Source: Gavia stellata (Eukaryota > Chordata > Aves > Gaviiformes > Gaviidae). Taken from it: a stretch of DNA of 64,000 nucleotides. Made by a program: the position numbers and the translations under genes. The notes under the pieces were generated by a model. It worked only from the letters and a program-made list of their open reading frames with translations, did not search any database and was not told where the DNA came from. Positions 11,342-24,900 of the stretch are shown here, piece after piece (positions within the stretch are counted from its first letter, which is position 1; the number at the start of each line of letters is the position of its first letter). Location: assembly GCF_030936135.1 (NCBI RefSeq), contig NC_082602.1:3224001-3288000 (forward strand), written 5' to 3'.

Positions 11342-14279
11342 TTCCCGGGGGTGGGGGGGTGGCGGCGGGAGGCGAGGGCCGGCCGCGCGGCGGCGGCGGC
11401 GGGCGGGCCTCAGCGGGCGCTGCGTACCGGGGCGCGGGCGGTGAGGGCCCGCGGCTCCATCACCCCGCGCCGCGCCGCTCCGCACCGCGCCGCGCCGCCC
11501 ACCCCGCCGCTGAGGCAGCGACTGGCCGCGGCGCCGCCCCGCCCCGGACGCGGCTCCGCCTCCGCCGCCCGGCCCGGCCCGCGGCGGGGCGGGGCGGGGC
11601 GGGGGTCGCCGCCGCCGCCGCCGAGCGACGCGCGGCCCCGGGGGTAGGCCGCGCCCGCGCGCCGGCGCCTCGGTGAGGCCGGGGCGGGCAGCGCCTGCGT
11701 TCAGCGGCCGCCTGCGGAGGCAGCAGGGCCCCGCGCACCCGAGACCGGCCCCGACCCGCAGAGGGGCCGGTGACACCCACCCCCGTGGGCATCCCCACGC
11801 CGCCCCGGCCGGCCGGCAGCCCCCGGGCCGGCGTTGGCTCCCCCGGCCCTCCCGGGAGAGCCCTGTGCTGGCAGGCAGAGGCCGTTCCCCCTCCGCTGGT
11901 TCTCGGTAACCAGAAGTACACCCCAAATCCTCTCCAGTTTTGTATCAATCCACCGTCATCCCGTGGGTTGTTTATCTTCTCTCCAGTAGATCAGAGGGAC
12001 TACAAGCGCGAGCAAACTGAAGCCTGTAAATAGTATCAGACCTTTAAAGTGGGTAAGGACCTTCATAGCAGTCTAAAACAGAGCCTTACCAAGCTCTGTG
12101 GGTGCTGGCCTTGCGTTTGAGGTGGGCGCACCTGGCCTGACACCAGATCAAAATTGGATAAGGGATTAATCTCTAATCTGAATTCTAACTCCCCATGGGT
12201 AGAGGAGGGTATGCACAAGCCCTGCCTTCGCTCACGGGACCCCAAAGCCCGCTGCCTGGCTGGGAGACAGTATTTACTAACATTTCTTTTCGCTGGGGTA
12301 TGTATCAGCTCTATTTGTCAGCCTGTAATTACTCCCTTTTCTTTTCGCTGTTTCTTTCCTTTATAAAATTAGCTGAACTCTGTGAATATTAGATCTGCAC
12401 TTTTGCCACGGTATCCGCCAGTATCAAGTCATGTTTAGCATTAGTAGGACGCAGGAATGGGAAAACAAGGACAGAGATAGGAAAATTAATTTTAGCAGAT
12501 ATATAACATTCCCCCAGGTTTTATAAAAATGGGCTGATGTATCAGGGATCAGCGCTGACATTAGAAGAAAGACGATGCGGTGAGCTCCGCTGTTACTTGC
12601 CGCCTCTTCCCCATCCCATAGCTGGGAGATGTGGCAGGTGGTTGGGAGAACCGGATGGCAGTTTGGGGGAGTTACTGGGGAAATTAAAGTATCAAAGCAA
12701 CAGGAAGGTCACAGGGAAAATGAGAGTATTGAAGAGTGAGAGGAAGGAGCATAGCATATAAATCTCTCAAAACTGAGTTTCATTAGGTCGTTGTTCATGG
12801 AACAATTTGTTTCACTCTCTTGATTGGGTAAGATGGGGAAGACAGTGGTAACAACTCAGCAAGATACTTTCTGAAGTAACAAGGCTGGTCTGAAAAGTTA
12901 CATTTCTCCCTCCCCAATATCTCCTTCTCATCAGCCGTTACTGTCCAGCCCTAAAGACTAGGAGTCAGATGGTTGCGAGCGTAAGCTCCTACCTTCAGTT
13001 CCCCAATGCTGAATTTTCCCAGGGGGTGCTGACACAGGAGAGAAATACCACAGATTGGTCAGCCCTTGCACAAAAGAAATTACTGAGGAGTACAGTGAAA
13101 AAAAAGCACAAGCGGTACGTGTCTGGCAGAAAGAAGGCTCCCGGTCTCGGCAGCAGCAGCTGCTGCACGGTTCGGATGCCAGCCTGAGCCTTGCGGAAAG
13201 ATATTTCCCCCTGCGGAGATGCGAGACACTTCGGCTGATCTGGGTCTAAATGCAGACAGAAAAACATAGATGGCATTTCAGACTTGCATGAGTGCCCATT
13301 TAACGCTGCTATCTACCTGAGCTCGAAATCTTAATGAGAAAAAAAAAAAGGGAATTAGAAGGCAAAAAATTGGAATTTAAAGGCTATTCAAGTACCTAGT
13401 CCTGAACAAATAGCTTCTAGATAGCCTTAGAGCTAACAGAAGTGGGCCTGGAGGGGATTAAAAGAAATATGAAAGCATGAGTAATTGGAATAAGTAAACA
13501 CTGACTATTTCCTTTTCCCTGATATTTGCTTTAGTCAGATTTATGCATATAGAAATCAAGTGATGCGAGACGCTATCTTCTGCTCACTCATTCCACCCTC
13601 ATGCTTCAGCGCACAGAGTTCACTAACCTTATCTGGGAAGTTCTCCTAAAATAAAACAAGCGAAACCAAGAGAATACCAGAAATGACAAATAATTAATTT
13701 CTCCACAGAGCGTGATACTGTAAGAGTTTGCACTGAAAGCTGAACCTACCAGCAAGATTCCCAAGGAAACTTCTCGTCTCCGGGCTGTGCAATTGCACTT
13801 GAAGAGAAAGCGAAAGAGGCTGCAACCAGCTCCTAAAGCAGGGGCAGGTGGTTGGGAATCGCCCCCCCCAGCAAAATGCATTTGGCAAAATTATGCTTAA
13901 TTCTGGATAACTCTTTGTTGCTGGAAAACAATTTTACCTCACTCAGTCTGAGGAAAATGTAAACACTAACAATATAAGAATAATAAATATTACACACATT
14001 TATTTCGCACAAACTGCTTTGCGTTGCAAGAGGATATCTCACCGGGAGATTGCAAAGCTCCCCTGAACTGTGTGAGGATTACAAAAGAATCACTTTCTGC
14101 TGAAATAAAGCCCTTTTTGAAATACAACAGCTAGTTAATAACTAACCGCAAGACGCATGGTAGTTTAGTACAGGAAATAAGCTCATACTTCAGTGGAAGT
14201 GCAGGGGGACATTAGGTAAACAGATTAGTGGGGCTGGGACTTGGCCAGAATATTGGTACCCTAGAGGTATGTTGACAAC

Positions 14280-14600
14280 AAGCACCGCTAGATTTTCGAC
14301 TGGTGCTTTGGACGGTTCACAGCCGCTTCTTCCCCATCTCGCCAAAAATACCGCTCCTCTGCTGGAGCCCTGTTTTCTGCGTGAGGTCTGTGCGAGAGAT
14401 GTGGATCCTGCTGCCCGCAGAGCCACTTCCTGCAGCGGGCGGCCGCGCTTGCGTAGCTTCTGCCGGCCAAACAGATTGCAACAGAGCCGACCTGGACCGT
14501 ACGTATGGTCCTGATAAGAAACATCGATCGGTGAAACCAATAATTTGCTGGAAGGGCGAGAGCATCTGCAGCGGTGCTTCTGCGGGCGGGAGGGCCTGTC
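14280..14600. promoter_or_regulatory. Orphan CpG-dense patch, possible cryptic promoter or enhancer
   Basis: About 320 bases hold roughly 25 CpG dinucleotides, including GCGGGCGGCCGCGC at about 14434-14447. The flanks are AT-rich and CpG-poor. No recognised coding exon overlaps. It is about 3 kb upstream of IPMK exon 1 and 7 kb downstream of the CISD1 stop. It could be a distal promoter, an enhancer or a remnant of a CpG-rich insertion. Confidence 0.4.
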
Positions 14601-15369
14601 TGGCTCATTTGGCATATGCCAGATGTCGTTGCAGCAGTGGAGGTTGTAGCCGTGTTGCAGTTCTTTTTTCTCGCTGTTTCACAGCAGAAGTGTTGCTGTG
14701 TCACGCCCTCTTAAAATAGCTCAGGGCTTTGAATCCTTTGATAAATTCACAGAAGTTCAGTGCTATCTTCTTTGTTCTTGTTAAGCAAAGGAAAATCTAT
14801 AAACTACCCGTGTCTGTTGTAGCTGTAAAACTCAACGGTGCTATCCCGCTTTCTTTCCTAGCTACTTCCTTGTCACTTAGGCATCAGGTCCCACAATGAT
14901 TAATATTTTACTTGGCTCTGACTGATGCAAACTCTTTGACACTAGTCTCCTCCCTGGCAACCGTGTACATCTGGGGTTTTCCAGGATGAAAACAAAGGGA
15001 CAGTGTGAAAAGCCAACCTACGCTCTCTGGAGATAATAACGGCTCATTTCGAAAATGACTGTGAGGTTAATTCACGGCAGTTGTGTATTTTGTGGATCAC
15101 CTTTTCTACAAACAGAACCGCAGCTGTAAATTTTGGGAGGTTTGTTTTGTATTAGAAAGCTACGAGGACTATGAAGGTGAGAAGCTCATTTCAATAGTTC
15201 CTTTCTTTCTCAGAGTCCTTGGATTGTATTTTTTTGTTGGTGATCATTAAAGAAACTAAGCACAGAATTTGGAAGAAAGGTCCATTTTTGGACTGAGAGG
15301 AGGTGAAGGGGTGGGAAGCAAATGGAAGGGCTTTCATGGTGGAGAGGAGGCAGCAGTGGGTGTTTGCTG

Positions 15370-15840
15370 AGACTGGTTTTATTCAACATCTTCATTCACG
15401 ACCCGCAGAAGGGAGCGTGCACAAAGTCTCCAGGTCTGTAGATGCTCCTGGCCTCCTCAGGGCAGTCAAATGCCATGCCGATAGCAAAGAAGTCCTGCAG
15501 GATCTCACAAAACTGAACAAAAGGCTCAATGTTGGCACAGGAGCTTCAGTGTGGATAAACGTAGGGCAATGCATGTAGAGGAAAATCGTCCAAACCAAAG
15601 CTCTTTGATGCTGACCCTGGAACTGGCTGTCACAGCCCAGGAAAGAGATCCCGAAGTCACTGTTGACAGTTGCCTGAGATCATCAGCCCGGTGTACGTCT
15701 GCAGCCAAAAAAAGCCAACAAAATGTTGGGCAACATCACAAAGAGCATTGAGAGAAAGACAAAAGGCATCATTTTGCTGCTATGTGTAGCTTCAGCGTGC
15801 CACGTATTGAGTCCGGCTTCCACGCCTGGTCTCTCACGGA
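15370..15840 (+). mobile_element. Ancient CR1/L3-type LINE fragment (reverse-transcriptase 3' region)
   Basis: The plus strand shows the order of blocks typical of the 3' part of CR1 ORF2. These are TTCAACATCTTCATTCACGA (15383-15402, coding for the NIF-type motif), GGGCAATGCATGTAGAGG, AGAGATCCCGAAGTCACTGT, CATCAGCCCGGTGTACGTCT and GCCAACAAAATGTTGGGCA. Frames are interrupted by several shifts and stops, so it is a decayed copy. High divergence suggests an old insertion. Boundaries are approximate. Confidence 0.65.
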
Positions 15841-18800
15841 GAATAGGAACATACCATTAATTAATTGGTGCAGAAGATGGAATTAAACCATGATTTGTGG
15901 AGAGTCTAAATTGGTGCAACATGTTTTAGCTGCCTCCAGCCCTAGAAAACGGCAATGACATGCGTGTGCTTTGACATCCTTGGGCAAGAAGTTGTCTTCT
16001 TTCTGAAACAGAGGCATTAGAGCAAAGTCTTTAGTACCATCTCCTGATCTCGTGGCTTACAGGTAGATAAAGATTACTCCCTTTGTCTTTCTAAAAAAAG
16101 ATTTTCCACGTACGGCTTTGTATCTCTCTATCAGGGGGTTGCTCAGGGTTTACAAATGCACAATGGCATTTTACCAGGCAGATCCTAATGCTTTAGGATA
16201 ACCCTGGTACTTGATTTAAAATGAGTAACATGCCAAGCGGTTTATTTAAAATGCCTCTTTGTCTTTCCCTAGAGGCTACTTACATTGCCCCCACCTGCAG
16301 CAGAATTAAACACCTATTTATTGACTAAACCCACTGCCAACTGGCATTTTAAAAAGTATCTTCTATTAAACAGTATTCTGCTCCCAGACTTTGTCTGCAA
16401 AGCAACAGAATTTCAACCCTTAAAAAGTAATTTAGCCCGCGCAGATGTTGCAGCCAAGAATGAGATTAAAAGAGCAAGATCACGCTGTTTGAAAAGAGCA
16501 ACAAATTTAATAATTATTGAAGTGAAAGTCTGTTCGGGCCGTTGTTTTGGTACCCGAATCTCAAGCAAGAGTCCTGGCGCTGAACAGACAGACAGTGCAT
16601 CTTGACTATGTCTTATCCATGTATGGTGATATTTGTCAGCTGCAGAAAAGTATTTGAGAAAAGTTATGCAGTCAGTGACCTTATCATTCATTTTGCTGCC
16701 TTTCTGTTGCCAGCTGACTTGACTGAACAGCACAAACATTCCAGCTACTGAGCAGATCCTTGCACTATGCTGAATTTTGAATGCTTCACACATTAAAGCT
16801 ATAATTTCTGGCGCGCGCAGGAAACTCCTCTTTTTTGCAGAGGCTTCTCCCGGAGAGCAGAAGGCAGGTTTTTTTTTGTATAAATGTGCCACACATTCAA
16901 AAGCACCAAAACTGCAGTCTGTATGACAAAGCGGATGCAGAGCAGAGCAGATTAAGGGCAGTGCAATGTCAAATCAGAGCGGAGGGATGATTCAGTCTTC
17001 AGACAAGAAAAAAATAACAAGAGAAATGGTATCTCTGTGCTCACGTGAGATGTATGCAACTTCTATGTATTGAAGAAAACAGTTGCTTGAGAACCCCAAT
17101 AAATCCTTTCTTACCAGTCCAAACTGCACAATAAAGGTAGACTGAATTCTGCTTTGCTACAACCACGCAAACCTACTGTGATTTTACTGACTTCAAGGAG
17201 CATACCGGTAAATACTCCTTCTATTTATTACAATTGCACATCTAATTAAACAGTTTACAAAGGTGGGCGTGGAGGAACATTAGACTGCTAACAGGGGACC
17301 CACGGCATAAAAGTACATTGCTTTCTGTCCAGTACTGCAGGATTTCACAGACAGTTCAGAAGGAAAAAACACAGTAACAGACGTCTGCTCGAGGCACATA
17401 ACCCCTTTGGCTCTAAGGAGTAAGCTTTTGGCTAATAGAACCACTTAGTCCCAGAAGCTAATGAACAGCCACTTTGTATATCTTATGCTTCACTCTATTA
17501 AGAGGTATAATGAAATGCAGCGCATAATTTTCTGTAATTTGATTTATCCCTTTTTGCTACCACCCCACAATATTACATGGTGTTAAATCTTCTCTTCTAG
17601 CTTATGCTCTCCTCCCATCTGCCACTTTATTTCTTCTTTTTCTCCTTCTTGTTTCTCTCCACACATTTGATTTATTTATTTTTACCTTATTTAATTTTTA
17701 TTCAGTTGCTCTGTGCATTAGCCAGCCTGGAAATCATCCTGCCCAAGAAACGCACCATGCACTGCAGGCAGCACAGCTACACCACTGCTACAGTAGAAAA
17801 CAAGCCCCAGAGAGCTTCAAGCAGCAGCCCCTGATTCCCATCCTAAATTAATGATGGCTCTAGGAAAGTGGTAATTCTCCTGCCAGCGCAGAGAAGCCAT
17901 TCACCAATGCAGGAAAACCAGGGCAGAACAAGCCTGGGTGCACAAAGCAATTGGGGGAGCGGGTATCTGACACTGCTGAGCTTAATGTGTACCAGTGACA
18001 ATAGAAAAAAGGTGTTTGGTCTTCTCAGCAGATTAAATGTTCTGACTGGGCTGAAATAGAGATGCTGAGCACTGATAAACTCAGTCTGCCGGGCAGCCGC
18101 AGCAGGGAATCCCCTCTCTGCCCATGCGCTACGGGGAGGTCGTGCTCTTCCACCTAATCCAGCCAGGGCTCAGGGTGGGTTTTGTCAGCCTTGAAGCTGC
18201 AGGAGTTGAAATAAAAGCCGAATTTAGTAAGAGGCTTCCATGGCTAAAGAGAAACCAGCTGACCAGAAAGTTTCTTTGCAGTACCAATGTTTAGTTTCAT
18301 GCCTATGTTCTTATCCTTCCTGCTATTATAAAATGTTCTTCCGTTTTTGGAGTGAGCAACTGTGATACCACAGTGACTCACGTTTCCATGTCTTTATCTA
18401 GCTGCCTTATACTTAAAGGAAAATCCCACTCCAACTGCTGTGCAACTGTGCAAAATAAATTTTACAGACCCCAAACAGCACCAGAACAAGGTCCAAGCTG
18501 CAACAATATGATGAAAATTTTAGTAGGGCCTGTGGTCAGCTCTGCAGCTGGCCGTCGGGGGACTGGCGATAAAACTCCTTGATTCAAAGCGCATGAGCCA
18601 CCATGCATGAGAAGCTGCTTAGTTCCAAACATGTTTATGCAGCGCTTCAAGAAGCCTGGGCTCAGCCAGCCAGCAATGCTGCTGAACCCGCCCCACCTCC
18701 CAAATACACACATGCATAAAACCCCAAGAACAGCATCGCCCACAACACGGAGTATCCATTGCACAGCGTTTGTTTCCTCCTGGTGGACCAGCATGTGATT

Positions 18801-20903
18801 GCAATGCTGGCCTCCACCCTTTGAAATTATCCATTAAATTAACGGTGCTTGAATTAGACGCGCAGAAAGTACCTGTAACTTACAGCCGCCTCCTCGTCAA
18901 GAACGCTGGTTCTAGAAGCACTTGAATATGTGACATTCAGACTATTTTGATGAGCCACACTGCAGAATCAGTACTTTAATCTGTTCACTTTCCTAAGGAA
19001 CACTTCCACGTTGAAAAATAACGTAGAATAGAAACACAGTTTTACTCTGGGACAGGAATCCTCCACTGCATTGATAGGAAGGATTTGTACCACATTTTCA
19101 TGTAGGAGTTTCAATGTTAAATGAAAATTGCACATTTGCAGAAGAATTTCTTTACGGTTAAAAACTTGGCAAAATCTAACCAATTCGCTTCATATTCTAG
19201 AGATTATTCAAGGAAAGGCCTAAAGAACAGAGATTTCAGAAAACACCGGAGCAGGCAAGCACTCAGACTATCAGAACACGATAACCTATTACAGCACTAA
19301 CGAAAAAAAAAGGAAGTGTTCTCTATGATGCTCATCAAGACTGATGGCAAGTTTGTTTACTCAAATGCAAGTATCTCTTCTCATTATCATGTTCAAACAG
19401 CTCACATACATGAGGTACAGTATAGAAAACTCTATGTGCAGCAAAATAAAATTTAACCACTTTGTGTCAACATTTATAAATGTGACACTTCTCCAAAACA
19501 AACTCACCAGGATGTAAATCAGCAGACTCAGCTCCTGCATCTTTGCTTCCCAGGAACAAAAACTTCTCATGGACCCCACTTCCCTGACACCCAAACTCCA
19601 GGAAAATAAGTTTTATGGCTTGGAAGACTCATCTGAAACTTCAGGACTTTATCTCTCAGAACATTAATGCAGCTTTCAGTGAACTTTTATTCCTTCAAGA
19701 GCAGCCAGGTTTTGCTGCTAACAGGAAAAGAAGTCTCAGAAGGAAAACCCAACCCAGATGCAGGTTTATGATTACAGCAGTATTGGCACACAGAACTACT
19801 CACAGGGTAACTCTCCCTTGAAAGAAACAGCACACCCATGAGATAACACAGACGTTACAACCTTGCGATTAAGATGAGCTCAAATGTGTATTTGACAAAA
19901 ATACAGAAATATCCAGTGTCATGTTCTAGTAATACAGAAATAACTTCATTTTGGGTAAAAGCAATATATTTGATAATTTAAGGTTAAAACAACTTTCCAT
20001 ATGCATCAGTACTCGGCCAAGTAAAAAACATCAAGTACCTTTACAGTCAAGACAGGAAGAAAAGATAGATACTAAATGTATTTGACTGCAACTTCTGACA
20101 AGTAGAGGTCTCCCACAGACAGTAGCTGCCCCTGCTGTAGCACTCTACCTCCAAACCCTCTTCTCTCTGCCTCTGTGCCACCTTCTCTACTTCTTGTGCC
20201 TTCTGCCAAAGTTCAGCCCAGTCAGCTGAGACCTCAGCCTCTGAAAGGCTCACATCGAGAACACGCAAAACATTTTCTTCTATCTTAAGCAGTCGTACCA
20301 ACCACACCCTTAAAAAAAAATTAAGTAAAACCTCTACTGCCCCGATTATCTGGAAGAATCCTTAAGGGTCCAGATTAAAATGTCAGCTTCTTGAAAAGGC
20401 CTTTCCTCTAGCTCTGAGGTAGTCTCTCTGTCCCAGGACATTGAAAGCTCAATCTTACACAGGCTGCAATTACACTAGTGGACTGGGTTTAATACAAAAT
20501 TGCCCTCTGCCACCCACCCCACTCTTTGGGTTTTGGTTTGTAGTTATTTGTATTTTGATAAAGCTATTTTAAGGAAACCAACATGATAGCCATTAATGCA
20601 ACTGTGTCAGACAAGGCAGACAAGCGCCATAAAAAAGGAGGGTAAGAGCTCTCCTTGTCTCATCCTTCCTTTCCCCCTTTTTCCTAGCTGTCTCCAAAGC
20701 CTTTCCTTGTCCACAGCAGTTCTTTTGGTAAAATTAGCTGAACAACATTAACAGCCCAGGGAAGCAGGAGTTATTTAAGACACATAGAGCCTAAGGCCAC
20801 TTAGTAAGAAAGGTGTGCCTGCTCCCTCTGCAGCAGGAAGAGTCCTCCAGAACCAGCCAGAGCAATAATGAAGCAGACAGTAACCATGGGTGGGGTTTTA
20901 GTT

Positions 20904-20909
20904 TTTATT
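20904..20909 (-). promoter_or_regulatory. CISD1: Candidate CISD1 polyadenylation signal (AATAAA)
   Basis: First AATAAA on the minus strand downstream of the CISD1 stop, giving a 3' UTR of roughly 0.9 kb. A weaker ATTAAA lies closer to the stop at 21526-21531. Which is used cannot be told from sequence. Confidence 0.4.
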
Positions 20910-21819
20910 TTAGCTTCTGGAATAAATCGGCATAGCCTCCCCCACGTAAGCATCCTGTGGTCTAGGGAAGTTATCTTCACTGCTAGAGACTGCAAGTGGA
21001 ACTAAGGCTTTCTAGCAGCAAAAGACAACCCTACCACCCCTTGCCCATCACTCTTTGAGCACTTTGTATCATTCCGCTTGTCTATTAAGAAAGCTCTCAC
21101 AGAGACTATCTTCCTAATCCTACTCTAAATACAGGCCTGCAGTTCCAGTAGTACGTTCTTTACACCATATGGTAGTAGGGTCAAATTTCAACACTGCTGT
21201 AAAATCAAAGGTAAAGTTGCTCTTTAGCCCCATCTTGCTATAAGCCTTCTGTGTTGTCTGGTCATAGTTAACAATTTCAAATTTGTTCTTTTACAGAAGC
21301 CACACAGAACAGTAGTGTAACAGGCCAAACGTGACACCTGCACAAAGTGCAGCATCATCAGAGGTTAAGCTGCATTTTGGCACCATTTCTTTCCTGCTGC
21401 TGCCTTTTACATAGAAATCTACCCAGACCTGTGACTTTAGAACCTCTCCAGAATTTTAAGATCTACCTTTTGAACACACGTTCTACTGAATAGCCTCAGA
21501 GTAGTACACATGTATTTGAAAATAATTTAATACCTATTTTCTGCTGAAGTACATTCTGTGCGTCATTTTAGTTTCATACTCAATGAGAGGGTACACACAC
21601 TTTACAGGACAAAAAATTTAAACCATTATTATTTAGTAAATGATGCATTGTAGTGTTAAAACAAGACAAGCACCAGAGAAAATACAGATACTGAAGCCTG
21701 ATGTATATACTACACTGGGAAGTCTTCAGTGACATGACAAATAATTTGTGGTTTTTCCCCCAATTACAAGTGAGCAGAGGATTTGTCAGATATTCATTTT
21801 GTAGCTTCTACTGTCCGCT

Positions 21820-21909
21820 CTACGCCTCCTTCCTCTTGATGATCAGAGGCCCAACGTTGTCACCAGTTTCCTCGTTGTGCTTTGTATGAGAGCCATCACA
21901 CAGCGGGAA
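21820..21909 (-). CDS. CISD1: CISD1 coding exon 3
   Basis: Acceptor CTTTTCAG, then TTC CCG CTG TGT GAT GGC; 29 codons (residues 80-108) and stop TAG at 21822-21820. Supplies ligands C83 and H87 of the 2Fe-2S cluster. Confidence 0.96.
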   Translation of the reverse strand, partial: FPLCDGSHTKHNEETGDNVGPLIIKRKEA

Positions 21910-24900
21910 CTGAAAAGAGAAAGAATAAACACATCTAAAGTACATTCAGACTCAGAATTAAGAACCTAGGTTGAGAGTTCATTAGAACATCTTCTCATTA
22001 AATCCGCTGTGACCACAGACCATAACTTCTGCGCTGGCCTTTCAAGTCTCCCTGAATTTTGGCTCAACACTAGTTTTGTCCACGCGAGCGCAGAGCGGAT
22101 GAGAGGCTTGTTAAGAAAAAGAAGCAACTCCACTCCACATTATTTGGTGTTCCTGCCTCAGGCCAGCATGAAGAAAATACAGCCTGAACTGACCTTCAAC
22201 TGTAACCTACCTGGAGTATCTTGCTCTCAACCTCGCCCCATGCTCTGTTTTCCTGGGCAACAGCCAGAGTTGAGTGCAGTTACAGAAGGTAAGTGGGGTG
22301 AAGAAGAGAAACAGGAGGAGATCCTTTGCTGAATTTTTTTCCTGGTTTTCCAGAGCACACGATGAAAAAAAGAACAGGTTCCCTAACTCATCTCTTAAAT
22401 AAGAGAGACACCTACACATTAGTCCTGCCTCCAGACAGCTAGAGCGGCAAGCTGCCTTTGCTTCGTCCCGACACAGCTATCTTATCTCATCGACACAAAG
22501 GTCCCTTTGTGCAAGCTGGCTTCCACATTAGGATTTTGACCTGCTAATGGAAATAAACTGCACTTCCAACTGATATGGCTATTCATCAGGGGGTTTTAAG
22601 GGTAGCACTGAGTTAGTAATTTGAAGACATTTTTGTTCCATAAAAAACCCCCCCTAGAACAGCCCGGTCAGAGCAAGACCCACAGGGACTCCTTTAGCCA
22701 GCTGTAACTGCCCGGGTCCCAGTCCAGTCACAACCACTCTGCTCCTGGGCAGCTCTTTTCACGCGCAAGAGCCAAAGGACATTCTGTGAAGCAACAAGAG
22801 TGAGGTTAGATTCCCATCACTTCTCAAGGATCTGTTTTCAGGGCTATGCCTCCTCTGCAGAGTAAACTCTGGAGATGATCACAGAAATCACGCACCAGTA
22901 TTTTTCATTCGGTTACTATTTTGTTTGCTTAGAAGCAACGGGAATCAAAGCTGGGCGTTACTCAGCTGTTGCCTTTGCAACAGCAATATTCCCTCACAGT
23001 TCAGTCACAGTCAAACAATCTTCGACACTCCACTGATCCTAATGTTCATGCCTCAGCCCCTGTAAAAAATTGATACCCTATCACCCACGCTTAGCTAGAA
23101 TAAAAGATTTCAAAGTACTGCCCAAAACCAATATAATGAAGACAATCTACTTGCAAAAAAAATATTCCCAGAGCTCTAAAAATAAAGCCACATGCCCTGT
23201 AGGCATGTGTTGGGGGAGGGAAGTGAGATGAGGTGGGCATTTTTTGTTTTTCAGTTACAAAATGTCAAAACCCACGCTATAAAAGGCAGGTGACGTTTCT
23301 AAATAAAGAAACCCTGAATTCAGAGAATACTCATGTAAGTTGATTCATGCAGGAACTTTATCATCGCATCAGTCATTTGTGACTCAATGAGTAGGTACTG
23401 ACAGATATTTGGGAAAAATCTCAAACAAGAACATATGTTCATGGGACACTGACCAGCTTCCAACCCAGATGTTCCTGGGCCAGTTGTTTTTCCACGCAAC
23501 ACAGTCCACTGGTCTTGACAGAAGCATTGACCCAGTTTCCATCAGACATTAACATCACCCATGCCCCAGGAGGCAAGCCCAAGGTCCAGCTACAGCAACA
23601 TCATCACTTCAAGTTTGCAGGTCACAAAAACGGTGGGATTCATAAGCTTCAGATAGCGTCGAGATATCTTTAACGGCTATCAACTCTGACTGCTCTGAAT
23701 TCATCCTCTGGGTCAGCTGGTCTCAGAACCACAGGCTCCCAGAGGCTGAGACACTAGACTTGAGCTTCTCAGGAAAAACGAAAAAAAAGAAACAAAAAAC
23801 CCACCACCACCACTTTTCCAGAGCACCCACTTGGTCACCTTGAAGACCAGATACTGAATAGATGGATCCTGGGCCTGACACAACATGTTCATCCTTGATT
23901 AAGATAAAGCAGGTTAGCAATAGCAGCCAAAGCTCAAACCCTGAGGGAACTGTGCAGTGATCTGGACAGCTCGGCTTGTTTCCCTTGACAATGAACAGGT
24001 TTAGATTCTCTATCACTATTTCTTCTGATGTTCTGCAGCAGTATTCCTTGATGCGCAGCCTGGGGACTAATACTTCTCTGGAAGACACAGAGGTTGCAGG
24101 TCATTGCAAAAGAAAGCAAATTAATTTTTTGCCCCCAGCTCACACACTTAAAAATGCAGAAGGGTAAGAAAACAAATGTTCTAACTTTAGACTAATTACA
24201 GTTTGGTTTTAGGCCAAAACTCTTGCCTCTACATTGGTAAATCTTAACACTGGGTTTTTCCAAAAAACTTGACAAGCAGTGCTATAAAGTGCCTGCAGAG
24301 CACAACACTAAATAGGAAAGGGCCACTTAAAGAACTACCTACCACCCACTTTAACAGATAATTACATTCCAAGACAGACTTATTTGAAGATACCACGTGT
24401 GGTTTGTTTAAACACATACACTCCACGAAGACTCTGGACGGCACAAAACCAAAAAAAGCCTTTGAAGTATACTATTCAGAAAAAAAACCAACAGAAAATA
24501 ATCCTGCTCCTTTCTTAAGAGTTACTCCAAAACACACTGGTATAGTCCAACTGTTTTCTTATTCGCTGCACAGGAGGAACACCACGCAAAGCCTGCTGTA
24601 GTGCATGCACACCACCAGTACACACAGAAATATCCTATGGTTCATAACGCTACTGGTTCTTACTAACAGCCTCATGCCTCAGATGAGGCTAAATCTGACG
24701 AGAAGTGCTCATACAATCATACAAGAGGACATGTCTTCTAAGCCGTATATGGAAGAGCGATCCCCATATGCCACTTACCCGCTGTGTTTTTTGTTAAGTA
24801 CTTACTGCTTTTGAAGTAATTGTAATTCCCTGCATTGGAGGCACACACATTCTACCATGTTGCCATCATATAAACATTATCTTACAAATTTGAACAGGAT

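Larger units (their letters stand above)
10560..11870. promoter_or_regulatory. IPMK: CpG island / promoter of IPMK
   Basis: A very GC- and CpG-rich block of about 1.3 kb covers IPMK exon 1 and its upstream flank. Consecutive GC boxes (GGGGCGGGG type, Sp1/KLF sites) are visible at about 11584-11605, roughly 250 bases upstream of the ATG on the minus strand. No TATA box is evident, which fits a housekeeping promoter. The exact transcription start cannot be placed from sequence. Confidence 0.85.
11871..21819. other. Intergenic interval between IPMK promoter and CISD1 3' end
   Basis: About 10 kb with no exon of a recognised gene. It contains an isolated CpG-dense patch at about 14.28-14.60 kb, an ancient CR1-type LINE fragment at about 15.37-15.84 kb, and, at the right end, the CISD1 3' untranslated region on the minus strand. 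Open frames here are short (up to 141 aa), overlap on both strands and match nothing I know. Confidence 0.75.

Noticed and set aside
10538-11926. 462-codon open frame on the minus strand, the longest in the window
   Set aside because: It is a CpG-island artefact. It contains the true IPMK exon 1 in the same frame (MATEPP... to GKDKGG), but the remainder is stop-poor GC-rich promoter and intron sequence with no similarity.
14190-14719. Overlapping 138-141-codon frames on both strands
   Set aside because: Frames on both strands over the same CpG-dense patch, no known domain and no splice context; treated as a CpG patch instead of genes.
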